64,000 nucleotides of DNA from Candidatus Azobacteroides pseudotrichonymphae genomovar. CFP2. GTDB taxonomy: Bacteria; Bacteroidota; Bacteroidia; Bacteroidales; Azobacteroidaceae. The translations under genes were made by a program, and so were the position numbers. Below the pieces are notes generated by a model, which was given only the letters and a program-made list of their open reading frames with translations, did no database searches and was not told the DNA's origin. The stretch is from positions 324,001-388,000 of the forward strand of contig NC_011565.1 in the NCBI RefSeq assembly GCF_000010645.1, written 5' to 3'. Positions 8,684 through 20,100 of this stretch are shown piece by piece; position 1 is the stretch's first letter; each line of letters opens with the position of its first letter.

Positions 8684-9528
8684 TGCAGATAGGATTTTAT
8701 CCAGGCTGTTCTCTGAAAGGAACTTCCTCCGAATATGCTCAATCTACACTTGCTTTGGCAAAAATATTTAATTTTCAATTAGTAGAAATTGAAGAATGGA
8801 ATTGTTGTGGAGCAACTGCCGCCCATAATCTCAACTATAAACTTGCTGCGGCTTTACCTGCAAGAATATTAGCTTTAGCAGAAAAACAAGGATTGACAGA
8901 AATTTTAGTTCCCTGTGCAGCTTGTTGTAATCGTTTGATTACTACACAATACGAACTCAAAACTAATAAAACCTTAAGAGGTCAACTATCTCAAATGCTC
9001 CAAATGCCTATCAACAGTAATATTAAAATACTAAACATAATACAATTTATTGAAAAGTATATCGCTGAGAAAATAGAAGAAAAAATTGTCAACTCTTTTC
9101 AATATCCTGTAGTCTGTTACTATGGATGCTTACTGATCCGTCCACATGGTATTTTAAAATTCGACCGTTTGGAAGATCCCCAATCAATGGATAATCTGAT
9201 GAGAAGAATAGGGGCAGCTTCTCTTAATTGGGGATACAAGACGGAATGCTGTGGAGCAGGATTCTCTGTTTCCCGTACTGATATCGTTGCCAAACTATGT
9301 GGAAAAATCATAAAAGATGCAATAGATAGAAAGGCTCAAGCAATTATCACTGCCTGCCCAATGTGTCAATCCAATTTAGATATACGTCGTTCGCATATTG
9401 ATGCTTTTTTACACACAAAAACAAATATTCCAGTAATCTATATTACGCAAGCAATTGGATTAGCAATCGGAATAAAGAAAAAAGATTTGGGGTTAAGTAA
9501 ATTTTTTGTAGAACCAACGTTTGTTTAA
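8680..9528 (+). CDS. hdrB: Heterodisulfide reductase subunit B-like protein (two CCG domains)
   Basis: HdrB holds the noncubane iron-sulfur clusters that reduce a disulfide. The 282-aa sequence contains two CCG cysteine domains. The first comprises PGCSLKG, WNCCGATAAHN and PCAACCNRL; the second comprises YYGCLLIRP, TECCGAGFSVS and ACPMCQSNLD. All expected cysteines for two CX(n)CCX(n)CxxC motifs are present, so the active site looks intact. The start overlaps the hdrC stop; an alternative ATG follows immediately. A 433-bp gap separates it from hdrA, unusual for this normally tight operon. Substrate assignment (CoM-S-S-CoB or otherwise) cannot be made from sequence; methanogenesis is not expected here. 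Confidence 0.9.
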   Translation: MMQIGFYPGCSLKGTSSEYAQSTLALAKIFNFQLVEIEEWNCCGATAAHNLNYKLAAALPARILALAEKQGLTEILVPCAACCNRLITTQYELKTNKTLRGQLSQMLQMPINSNIKILNIIQFIEKYIAEKIEEKIVNSFQYPVVCYYGCLLIRPHGILKFDRLEDPQSMDNLMRRIGAASLNWGYKTECCGAGFSVSRTDIVAKLCGKIIKDAIDRKAQAIITACPMCQSNLDIRRSHIDAFLHTKTNIPVIYITQAIGLAIGIKKKDLGLSKFFVEPTFV

Positions 9529-9961
9529 TCTATTTTATGACAATGCAAAAAATCATACATTGTGCAATTCTAATTTTAGATCACCTGTTCGGTTATCCTA
9601 ATAAATACGGAAATGTCTCAAGTTGAAAATTATTTAAAGAAGTTTTACAACAGTTGAAGTAATCAGTGGAATTCCCATACATTTTTATCATTCGTCCAAT
9701 TTATAATGGTAAAAAAAGGAGTTCCAGATAGCCAAAAAATCTGTCAAAAACTTTAATAACAAATAAAAGTATGCATACGTTTACCTGCAAACTCAACCCA
9801 GTTGAGCAGACTCCTCCAAAATTGATAATTATTATCAGGAACTATTATAAGTAATTAGCTACAAAGCTATTGTAGAAATTTTAAATAAAAACAAAAAGGA
9901 ATAATTAACAAAAAGGTGAGAATAATATCATCTGTAATTAAATGTTTTAAGATAAAAATCT
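9529..9961. other. Non-coding gap inside the hdr cluster
   Basis: 433 bp between hdrB and hdrA with no credible frame on either strand. It carries short broken peptides only, such as a frame beginning MTMQKIIHCAILIL that stops after about 20 codons. The gap implies either a separate promoter for hdrA onward or loss of a small gene. Confidence 0.5.
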
Positions 9962-11965
9962 ATGTCAAAAATTGGAGTGTTTGTGTGTCATTGTGGTGAA
10001 AACATTGCTTCTACAGTAGACTGTGAGAAAGTGGCAACATTAGCTGCTCAATTACCGAGTGTAGTCTTCAGCATCGACTATAAATATATGTGTTCTGATC
10101 CTGGACAAAACAAAATCAAAGAGGCAATCAAAAAACATAATCTTACGGGTATAGTTGTCTCTGCTTGTTCTCCAAGGATGCATGAGTCAACTTTTCGTAA
10201 AGCCTGTTTTGAAGCAGGATTAAACCCTTACCTCTGTGAAATAGCAAATATTCGTGAACATTGTTCATGGGTACATGAACAAGAGGAAAACACCACACAA
10301 AAATCATTCCATTTAATACGGGGACTAGTAGAAAAAGTAAAAAGTAATCATCCTTTACAGCCCATTAAAATCCCAGTAAACAAAACAGCAATTGTCATTG
10401 GCGGTGGGATTGCTGGCATACAAGCATCATTAGATATTGCTAATGGAGGATATCAAGTTGTTTTAGTTGAACGAGAACCCTCTATAGGGGGACACATGGC
10501 ACAACTTTCAGAAACATTTCCAACATTAGACTGCTCACAATGTATTCTTACTCCCCGTATGGTGGAGGTTGCTCAACATTCAAATATTGCACTTTATACC
10601 TATTCCGAAATAGAAAACATCGACGGTTTCATCGGAAACTTTAATGTAAAAATACGCAAAAAAGCCAAAAGTGTAAATGAGAAAATTTGCACGGGATGTG
10701 GAATTTGTTGTATTAAATGCCCAAGTAAAAAAAATCCTAGTAAATTCGAACAAGGTTTAAGCTATAGAACAGCTATTTACATCCCTTTTCCACAAGCTGT
10801 TCCTAATAAGCCAATTATAGACCGTAACGATTGTAGATTTTTCCAAACAGGGAGATGTAAAGTTTGTCAGAAGTTTTGTCCTACTGGAGCAATTGATTTT
10901 GAGCAAAAAGATGAAATAATTGAAATAAAAGCAGGTGCAATCGTAATTGCAACAGGTTTTGAAATAAAAAAGACCGACTTTTTCCCTGAATATGGATATG
11001 GAAAATATAAAGATATCATTGATGGGATGCAGTTCGAACGATTAGCTTCTGCATCAGGCCCGACTAAAGGTGAGATTCGTCGTCCATCAGATGGTAAAAT
11101 TCCAAAGAAAATAGTTTTCGTTACTTGTGCTGGTTCGAGAGATCCTGCAAAAGGAATACCTTATTGCTCTAAAATATGCTGTATGTATACAGCTAAGCAT
11201 GCAATGTTATATAAACATAAAGTACATGAAGGGATGTCCTATATATTTTATATGGATATTCGTGCGGCAGGGAAAAATTATGATGAATTTACCAGACGAG
11301 TTATAGAAAAAGAAGAAGCTAAATATATTCGTGGGCGCGTCTCTAGTATTTACGAAAAAAACGAAAAATTGATCGTCAAAGGTGCAGATACCTTATTAAA
11401 TGGTAAACCTGTCGAAATAGAAGTGGATATGGTAGTACTGGCTACCGCAGTTATATCATGCAATGATTCTGAAGCTTTGGCTCAAAAACTTCACATTTCC
11501 TACGATTCATATAAATTCTTCGCAGAAGCACATCCTAAATTGAAGCCTGTGGAAACCAACACTGCTGGAATTTTTCTTGCAGGGTCCTGTCAGGCACCCA
11601 AAGACATTCCTGAATCGGTAGCAGCTGCTTCTGCAGCCGCAGCTAAAGTATTGTGTTTATTTTTCAATAATGAACTGATACGTGAACCGATAGTAGCTAA
11701 AATTAATCGAGTACCTCCCCCTTTGTATTCAACTTGTATGGGCTGTGAACTTTGTATAAAAATATGTCCCTATCAAGCAATAGATAAAGAAAGAATAAAA
11801 AACCATAATGGGCAAGTCATAAAAACTGTTGTTCACATCAATCCTGGACTTTGTCAAGGATGTGGTACATGCGTAGCATTTTGTAAATCTAAATCTATTG
11901 ATTTAGAAGGATATTCTAACAAGCAAATTTACGAAGAAGTATTGGCTTTATTGAATGAATATTGA
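9962..11965 (+). CDS. hdrA: Heterodisulfide reductase subunit A-like flavoprotein
   Basis: HdrA is the FAD-binding, electron-bifurcating subunit of Hdr complexes. The 667-aa protein opens with the HdrA N-terminal domain (GVFVCHCGENIASTVDCEKV, and ACSPRMHESTFRKAC). The FAD-binding Rossmann motif IGGGIAGIQASLDIA lies near residue 145. The four-cysteine region includes FPTLDCSQCILTPRM. Ferredoxin-type clusters follow: CTGCGICCIKCP and CKVCQKFCPTGAI in the middle, and CMGCELCIKICPYQAI and CQGCGTCVAFCKSKSI at the C-terminus. The length matches the canonical HdrA of acetogens and methanogens. It heads the segment hdrA-mvhD-floxC-floxB, separated from hdrB by a 433-bp gap. Confidence 0.94.
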   Translation: MSKIGVFVCHCGENIASTVDCEKVATLAAQLPSVVFSIDYKYMCSDPGQNKIKEAIKKHNLTGIVVSACSPRMHESTFRKACFEAGLNPYLCEIANIREHCSWVHEQEENTTQKSFHLIRGLVEKVKSNHPLQPIKIPVNKTAIVIGGGIAGIQASLDIANGGYQVVLVEREPSIGGHMAQLSETFPTLDCSQCILTPRMVEVAQHSNIALYTYSEIENIDGFIGNFNVKIRKKAKSVNEKICTGCGICCIKCPSKKNPSKFEQGLSYRTAIYIPFPQAVPNKPIIDRNDCRFFQTGRCKVCQKFCPTGAIDFEQKDEIIEIKAGAIVIATGFEIKKTDFFPEYGYGKYKDIIDGMQFERLASASGPTKGEIRRPSDGKIPKKIVFVTCAGSRDPAKGIPYCSKICCMYTAKHAMLYKHKVHEGMSYIFYMDIRAAGKNYDEFTRRVIEKEEAKYIRGRVSSIYEKNEKLIVKGADTLLNGKPVEIEVDMVVLATAVISCNDSEALAQKLHISYDSYKFFAEAHPKLKPVETNTAGIFLAGSCQAPKDIPESVAAASAAAAKVLCLFFNNELIREPIVAKINRVPPPLYSTCMGCELCIKICPYQAIDKERIKNHNGQVIKTVVHINPGLCQGCGTCVAFCKSKSIDLEGYSNKQIYEEVLALLNEY

Positions 11966-12213
11966 CAGCCATCATCTAAAAAGAAGTTCGATATTATAGT
12001 CTTATGATAATTGGATTATACAGTACAGATGATACAATAAATGTAAATATTTAGTTGATGAATATTTTTTGTGTAAAGTTTTTTTGAAAAAAATTGTCTT
12101 CGACAGAAAAAACTATCAAAACAAAAACGAATAAATCTAAGTGTAATCACAAAGTAATCGAAGAAATCGTATGGCATAATTACATGCGTATACTTTATAT
12201 AAACAATAAAAAT

Positions 12214-12669
12214 ATGAAAAACAGCAATTTTGAACCCGAAATAGTAGCTTTTGTTTGCAATTGGTGTACTTATGCTGGTGCAGATCTTACGGGGACAAGC
12301 CGAATTAAATATCCCTCAAATGTAAAAATAATCCGTTTCCCTTGTACAGGGCGAATTGACTTTATGTTTCTATTAAAGGCTTTTTCTAACGGAGCTGACG
12401 GAATTATTATTTCTGGATGTCATCCAAATGATTGCCATTACACATCAGGTAATTTGCATGCACGTCGCCGTTGGATAATTTTTCGGACACTTCTTGACTT
12501 TATGGGAATTGATATTCATCGAATCACTTTTTCATGGGTTTCTGCTGCTGAAGGTGCTAAATGGGCGGAAATTGTTAATCAAACAACCAATAAAATTAAA
12601 GGATTAGGTCCCTATAAACTATACAAAAAAATCGCTAACGAAACTTGGGAAAATACATTTTATGGATAA
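12214..12669 (+). CDS. mvhD: MvhD/FloxD-type [2Fe-2S] electron-transfer subunit
   Basis: MvhD-like proteins pass electrons from a hydrogenase or a Flox module to HdrA. From the ATG at 12214 the 151-aa protein begins MKNSNFEPEIVAFVCNWCTY. It contains the family cysteines in VCNWCTYAGAD, RFPCTGRID and SGCHPNDCHYTSGN, followed by ARRR and the conserved RITFSWVSAAEG block. The frame is open upstream to a TTG at 12094, but the added 40 residues are lysine- and asparagine-rich and lie outside the family. The stop overlaps the next gene's ATG. Its location after hdrA is the usual context for hdrABC-mvhD or hdrABC-floxD clusters. Confidence 0.9.
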   Translation: MKNSNFEPEIVAFVCNWCTYAGADLTGTSRIKYPSNVKIIRFPCTGRIDFMFLLKAFSNGADGIIISGCHPNDCHYTSGNLHARRRWIIFRTLLDFMGIDIHRITFSWVSAAEGAKWAEIVNQTTNKIKGLGPYKLYKKIANETWENTFYG

Positions 12670-13465
12670 AATAAATAAAATTGCTACTAAATTACTCGCA
12701 ACAGGGAAAGTACAAATAATCATTGGCTACACAGAAGGAAGTAAAGGAAGAATTCGCCCTTTTTTTGCCAGAAATGAAGAAGAATGTAGAAAATTAATCT
12801 TTGATGAGCGCTGCGTCCAGAATTTAGCTGTTTTTCTTTACAAAAAAGAGGTGTCTCAAAAAGGACAACAGGCTATTGTATCTAATGTTCATACTTTAAG
12901 AGGAATTATTCGGTTAGCTGCTGAAAAACAAATCAAAGAAGGTGACCTAATTGCAATTGCAGTTTCCGATAAAGAACAATTTCTTGAAGTTCATACCCTT
13001 GAAGCTATAGAAAACTATTTATCTGATCGAACTTTCCAGTTAAATGAATCAGATGAAATCTTATTGGATAAACTAAATGCGATGAATCCATTAGAACGTT
13101 GGATTTTCTGGCAAAATGAAATGAAGAATTGCATTCGATGCTATGCCTGTCGTCAAGCATGCCCACTTTGCTATTGTTCTCAATGTGTAGTAGAAATAAA
13201 TCAACCACAGTGGATTCCAGTATTCGCCAATAAAATTGGTAATACAGAGTGGCACATTATGCGAGCAATGCATCTTGCAGGACGCTGTGTTGAATGTGGA
13301 CAATGTGGAAGAGTTTGTCCTGAAAATATCCCTATTCATCTTTTGCCAATACGATTAGCAAGAGAAATAAAAGCCCTTTACGGTTCTACTACGGGAATAA
13401 GTAAGGACGAAAATTGTGAAATATCTACATATAAATATGAGGATAGAGAAAACTTTTTTGAATGA
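12662..13465 (+). CDS. 4Fe-4S electron-transfer protein, FloxC-like
   Basis: A 267-aa soluble iron-sulfur protein. The first part (residues 15-60) resembles the N-terminal region of Fe-S proteins that accompany hydrogenase beta subunits. The C-terminal half holds cysteine clusters NCIRCYACRQACPLCYCSQC and GRCVECGQCGRVCPENIPIHLLP, enough for at least two [4Fe-4S] clusters. It overlaps mvhD by 8 bp and precedes the HydB/AsrA-like gene, which matches the hdr-flox gene neighbourhoods known from sulfate reducers and fermenters. I therefore call it FloxC-like from context and motifs; a precise family name needs a profile search. Confidence 0.7.
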   Translation: MDKINKIATKLLATGKVQIIIGYTEGSKGRIRPFFARNEEECRKLIFDERCVQNLAVFLYKKEVSQKGQQAIVSNVHTLRGIIRLAAEKQIKEGDLIAIAVSDKEQFLEVHTLEAIENYLSDRTFQLNESDEILLDKLNAMNPLERWIFWQNEMKNCIRCYACRQACPLCYCSQCVVEINQPQWIPVFANKIGNTEWHIMRAMHLAGRCVECGQCGRVCPENIPIHLLPIRLAREIKALYGSTTGISKDENCEISTYKYEDRENFFE

Positions 13466-13480
13466 AAAAATATATATAAT

Positions 13481-14488
13481 ATGTCAACCAAACTATTACG
13501 AGAAAAATCATATTTCAAATGGGTAAAACGACTATTAGATAATCAAAAAACATATGGAGCTGTTTCTCAAGGGAAGCGAATATCCTACCAATGCATTACT
13601 TCGCCTGAAGAATTAGCAAAAGATTTCGTTGTCCCAAATATGTCGGCAAAGTCATTTGTTTTTCCCCCTATAGAAAATCTATTTGCTTTTATCAAAAAAA
13701 AAGACAAAGTAGATATCAGAGATATAAATTTAGATGCTTTTTCGAAAAAGACGATAATAGGAGTTCGTCCCTGTGACGCTATAGGCATTAAAAATTTAAG
13801 AGCCATTTTTAAGTGGTCCCCAGAAGATCCTATCTTCAGGAAACGATTAGAGAAGATAACTATTATTAGTTATGCTTGTAATAAAAATGACGATTATTGC
13901 TTTTGTACCTCCATGGGCGGGGGCCCTGGTAATACGCAAGGAAGTGATATTTTACTCACTCAAGTAGACACAGGAGATTATATTACAGAAATCATAACAA
14001 CTAAAGGAGAATTTGCAGTATCTACTGCCCCAGAGCTATTTGAAGAAATTAAAACAGATTTACAAAAAGAAAAATATTTAGCAAAAGTACCTATTCGTGT
14101 CAATGACACTCACTTAAAAGAAAAGATCAACAGAGCATCTGATTCATCTGTATTTGATGAATATGCTATGCGGTGTATAGGTTGTAACATCTGTGCATTT
14201 GTTTGTCCCGTTTGTACTTGCTTTGATATTCAAGATGAGAGTAAAGGGAACAAAGGACATCGTTTACGATGCTGGGATAGTTGTGGAAACAAATTATTTA
14301 CTCTTCAAGCTTCAGGACATAACCCCCGTTATACGCAAGGGATGCGTTGGAAACAACGATTAATGCACAAATTCTCATATATGCCGGAACGGATTCAAGT
14401 AAGAGGTTGTGTAGGATGCGGGCGTTGCTCGAGATATTGTCCAGTAGATATGGATATAAGTGAACACTTAACAACTATTGTTAATTAA
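13481..14488 (+). CDS. Fe-S oxidoreductase subunit, HydB/AsrA/FloxB-like
   Basis: A 335-aa protein resembling sulfhydrogenase beta and anaerobic sulfite reductase A subunits. Such subunits relay electrons between an NAD(P)H-binding flavoprotein and a partner enzyme. The family signature GVRPCDAIGIKNLRAIF is at about residues 90-106. C-terminal cluster motifs are CIGCNICAFVCPVCTCFD and CVGCGRCSRYCPVDMDIS. A conserved cysteine region (NKNDDYCFCTSMGGGPG) lies in between. The usual next gene, the FAD/NAD(P)-binding gamma subunit (FloxA/HydG/AsrB type), is absent; the following 677 bp are non-coding. It starts 15 bp after its upstream neighbour, so it shares that transcript. Confidence 0.8.
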   Translation: MSTKLLREKSYFKWVKRLLDNQKTYGAVSQGKRISYQCITSPEELAKDFVVPNMSAKSFVFPPIENLFAFIKKKDKVDIRDINLDAFSKKTIIGVRPCDAIGIKNLRAIFKWSPEDPIFRKRLEKITIISYACNKNDDYCFCTSMGGGPGNTQGSDILLTQVDTGDYITEIITTKGEFAVSTAPELFEEIKTDLQKEKYLAKVPIRVNDTHLKEKINRASDSSVFDEYAMRCIGCNICAFVCPVCTCFDIQDESKGNKGHRLRCWDSCGNKLFTLQASGHNPRYTQGMRWKQRLMHKFSYMPERIQVRGCVGCGRCSRYCPVDMDISEHLTTIVN

Positions 14489-15165
14489 AACACTTCTATT
14501 TCAGTTTAAAAATATGAATTCCGTCTCATCTCTGCTTTGTCCAAAAGCAAACCTCGCTCGCGAATTGTAAGTACAGACTACTATGTTTTGGTATTCTCTG
14601 TAAGATTTAACTGTTTTCCAGCTTGGAACCACTGATCGACAGCAAAATAAGAACATATCATCAAAATTGCTATGCTTTGACGATATTCGTCAAGCAGCCC
14701 TGAACCTGATGAGTTTTTTCATAAAATTCCACATACCACATAACAAACGTTCGTTCCCACGAACGCAAACATTGTCACTTTTCGATTATCGTTTCCTGTT
14801 CCTAATCTACAAAAAATCTTTCCCCTTTCCCATTGATACTCAAACATATTATGCCAATAATGAACACATAACTAATACTTTTTTTCATAACATGAAGTAA
14901 ACTCCTACATATCACATTACGTAAGAACGAATAGTCTTCTCTATTTCTTTATTGAAAATTGGTATTATACAAAATTTTTTTTTACCGTTTTCATTACACA
15001 CACCTACCGTAAATTCTGCCTAAAATGAGAGGAAACTATCTTTACTCACTTTAGCAAATCATCACTATCCTTCTTCTAAATATTGAAATGATTAAGCAAA
15101 CAAAAAACGAAAAATATGTGTTCCTCTCTATTACCTTGCTTGTAACCTCCCCCTACTAAGCTTAC
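14489..15165. other. Gap between the hdr/flox cluster and eno
   Basis: 677 bp without an intact gene. The minus strand holds peptide fragments that look like a broken gene (listed separately). Nothing resembles a FloxA-type FAD/NAD-binding protein. A small inverted repeat, cgttcgttcccacgaacg, lies near 14747-14764. Confidence 0.5.
14506..14888 (-). pseudogene. Possible decayed gene on the minus strand, unidentified
   Basis: Minus-strand reading from 14888 gives MKKSISYVFIIGIICLSING, like a signal peptide, then breaks after about 28 codons. In another frame, 14697-14506 reads LLDEYRQSIAILMICSYFAV..., two adjacent stops, then TIRERGLLLDKAEMRRNSYF before a final stop. The residue composition looks like real coding sequence, but the frameshift and stops mean it cannot be translated whole. 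I do not recognise the family. Chance open stretches in AT-rich DNA remain possible. Confidence 0.3.
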
Positions 15166-16482
<1,317 letters not shown>

Positions 16483-16611
16483 TTACCCAATTTTGTATTT
16501 AACGAACAACAAACATACAGGTCTTTTCTATTGTAATAGAAAAAGACAAACAACAAATTAGTAATTGTCCTTACGACAATCACTAATCACAGATCCTCCA
16601 CTTATCTTCCA

Positions 16612-16635
16612 AAAGTAAAATTCAAAGTAAAATTC
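16612..16635. repeat. 12-bp exact tandem duplication
   Basis: Two adjacent copies of aaagtaaaattc at 16612-16623 and 16624-16635, in the gap upstream of eno. Confidence 0.85.
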
Positions 16636-16734
16636 AATGTAACCTAATGTTGTCAAAGTCATTATCACATAATGACTGTAATATTTTCAAACTTTCCTAT
16701 ACTACTACTTCATACGTGAAATCTCTAAGATTTT

Positions 16735-16971
16735 CTACTTTATCTCTTCATATTCAATGTATTCTCCCTTGTCCGAACCTTTTCCCTTTTGGGAAAAAAG
16801 TTTTATAACCTGAAATTTTGATTGCGAATATCTTTTACCCCGTAAATAAAATAATCCATTGAAAAGTATGTGAAATACACAAAACCCTAATACCAAAAGA
16901 AGGCTCACGAAAAGAAAAAACACAATAATCAAAAATCTGAACATTCTTTTATAAAATTCATTGAAATACAT
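16735..16971 (-). CDS. DUF4834 family small membrane protein
   Basis: A 78-aa protein with one long hydrophobic helix (residues about 12-38) followed by a basic, soluble tail ending in KGEYIEYEEIK. This architecture, with a conserved acidic EYI(D/E)(F/Y)EE(I/V) end, matches the Bacteroidota-specific DUF4834 family, whose function is unknown. It is divergent from ileS across a 115-bp or longer intergenic region. Retention in a reduced genome suggests it matters. The assignment is by pattern recall and the protein is short, so some doubt remains. Confidence 0.65.
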   Translation of the reverse strand: MYFNEFYKRMFRFLIIVFFLFVSLLLVLGFCVFHILFNGLFYLRGKRYSQSKFQVIKLFSQKGKGSDKGEYIEYEEIK

Positions 16972-17125
16972 CCTCCGACAATCCCAAAAATTAATTTCAC
17001 TTTACGTTTACAAAACAGCCAACATTCCGGGTTAAAGGTAACACTTTTTCGCCCAAAAAATACAAGCCTACACAACTAGACAAAAAATGTGTATTTTCGC
17101 ATTTTCGAAGTTCACACAACCCATC

Positions 17126-20100
17126 ATGAATAATAAGAATCAAAAATTCCCCGAATATAAAGAGCTAAATTTGGCAAAAATTAATCAAGAGATGTTACAA
17201 TATTGGGAAACATATGATACATTTCATCGCAGTATAAAAATCAGAAAAGGAGGTCCTTCATTTGTCTTTTATGAAGGACCTCCTTCTGCAAATGGTATAC
17301 CTGGTATCCATCATGTTATGGCACGAAGTATCAAAGACGTCTTTTGCCGCTACAAAACTATGAAAGGTTTTCAAGTAAAACGAAGAGCTGGCTGGGATAC
17401 ACATGGGTTACCCGTAGAATTAGGAGTAGAAAAAGCCCTGAACATTACAAAAGAAGATATCGAAAAAAAAATTCCTATAGAAGAATACAACACGGCTTGC
17501 CGAAAAACTGTAATGAAACATACCAAAGAATGGGAAGATTTGACACGCAAAATGGGTTATTGGATAGACATGAATAATCCATACATTACCTATGATAATC
17601 AATACATCGAAACACTTTGGTGGTTACTAAAAGAACTTTATAAAAAAGGATTGTTATACAAGGGATACACTATTCAACCTTATTCCCCTGCAGCAGGGAC
17701 TGGATTAAGTACACATGAATTAAATCAGCCAGGATGTTACCGAGACATAAAAGACACGACGTGTATAGCTCAATTCAAAATCATAAATCCGTTGGCAGAA
17801 ATGTCAGCCTTTGGTGATGCTTTCTTTTTAGCATGGACAACTACTCCTTGGACTTTGCCATCAAATACTGCCCTATGCATAGGTATAAACATCGAATATA
17901 TAGCTGTTCAGTCCTACAATCCATATACTGGGCTGCCACTTACTGCTGTAATAGCAAAAGATTTGCTTTTTACTCATTTCGATAACAAGGCATTGAATAT
18001 ACCTCTAGAAGCATATCGTTATGGAGATAAACTGATTCCTTTCAAAATAACTGGCTCATGGAAAGGATCGGAATTGGTAGGGATGAAATATGAACAATTG
18101 ATACCTTGGATAAGTCCTGAAAAAGAGGCATTCCGTATCATTGCTGGTGACTTTGTAGCTACTGATAGCGGTACAGGAATTGTTCACATCGCACCTACGT
18201 TTGGTACAGATGATTATAAAGTAGCAAAAGCTAATGATATTCCTCTTTTAATGGTGATGGACAAAAATGGAATTTATCGTCCAATGGTAGATAGTACAGG
18301 TAGATTCTTTCGTTTGGAAGATTTGGATAAAGATTTTATAGAAAAAAAAATCAATATTTCACTTTATAGTGAATTTGCTGGTAGATTTGTAAAAAATGCC
18401 TATGACGATAATTTAATAAATTCGGACACGAATCTCGATATTGATATTTGTGTCATGTTGAAACAACAAAATCGTGCATTCAAAATAGAAAAACACATTC
18501 ATAGTTATCCATATTGCTGGCGTACTGATAAACCAGTACTTTATTATCCATTAGATAGCTGGTTTATTCGAACAACAGCTGTTAAGGACCGAATGATCGA
18601 ACTAAACAATACTATTAATTGGAAGCCTCAGTCCATTGGACAAGGACGATTCAGCAAGTGGTTAGAAAATCTTCAAGATTGGAACTTATCCCGTTCTCGC
18701 TATTGGGGAACACCTCTTCCCATCTGGTGTACTGAAGATGGAACAGAAGAAAAATGTATTGGCTCAATCAAAGAACTAATGGAAGAAATCCAAAAAGCAA
18801 TTGAAGCTGGATTGATGGCAGAAAATTCTTATCAAGATTTTAAATATATTGACTTACATCGTCCATATGTAGATAAGATTGTATTGATTTCCGAATCTGG
18901 TAAACCTATGAGACGAGAAACAGATTTGATCGATGTTTGGTTTGATTCAGGAGCAATGCCATATGCTCAATTGCATTATCCGTTTGACAATACTGAATTG
19001 ATAGATAATGGTTTTTTCTTCCCAGCCGATTTCATTTCTGAAGGTACAGATCAAACTCGGGGTTGGTTTTTTACTCTACATGCAATCAGTGTAATGGTTA
19101 AGGATTCAGTAGCATTCCGTAATGTAATATCGAGTGGATTAGTATTAGATAAGAACGGGAACAAAATGTCAAAACGTTTAGGCAATACAATTGACCCATT
19201 TGAAATTATTGCAACTTATGGGTCGGATCCATTACGCTGGTATATGATTACCAATTCATTACCTTGGGATAATCTGAAATTTAATACAAAAGGAATAGAA
19301 GAAGTGCGCCGTAAATTTTTCGATACATTACATAATACCTATTCTTTCTTTGCTTTATATGCCAATGTAGACAATTTTAACTACTGGAAATCCGAAATTC
19401 CTTTAGAAAAACGCCCAGAAATAGACCGTTGGATTCTTTCACTTCTGAATTCACTCATAAAAGAAGTAGATGAACAGTTATCGACATACGAACCCACTCA
19501 TGCTGCTCGTTCTATCAAAAATTTTGTTAATGACAACTTGAGTAATTGGTATGTTCGTCTCAATCGCAAACGCTTTTGGAAAAGCGGTAAACTAGACACA
19601 GATAAACTCTCTGCTTATCAAACACTTTATATTTGTTTAAAAACTATCTCTCAACTAATATCACCAATTGCTCCATTTTATGCAGATAAATTATATATCG
19701 ATTTGGTTCAAAAAACTCAAATTTCTGTCCACCTGTCCGATTTTCCTGTTGCGAATGAAGTATTAATAGACAAATTTTTAGAAGAAAAAATGCAAATAGC
19801 TCAAGATATTTCTTCTATGGTGTTGGCATTACGTAGAAAGGTTAACATTAAGGTACGTCAGCCATTGTCGTCCATCATTGTTGCAGTTTTAAATAGTCGA
19901 CAAAAGGAATCAGTAGAAGCTGTACAAACATTGATATTGAATGAAACAAACGTAGAAGAAATCAGATATGTAGGTAGCACAGAAGGTATTTTAATAAAGA
20001 AGATTAAGCTTGATTTTAGAAGGATAGGACCCCGCTACGGCAAGATAGCGAAAGATTTAAAAAAATCCATTTCAAACATATCGCAAGAGTCTATTTCTCA

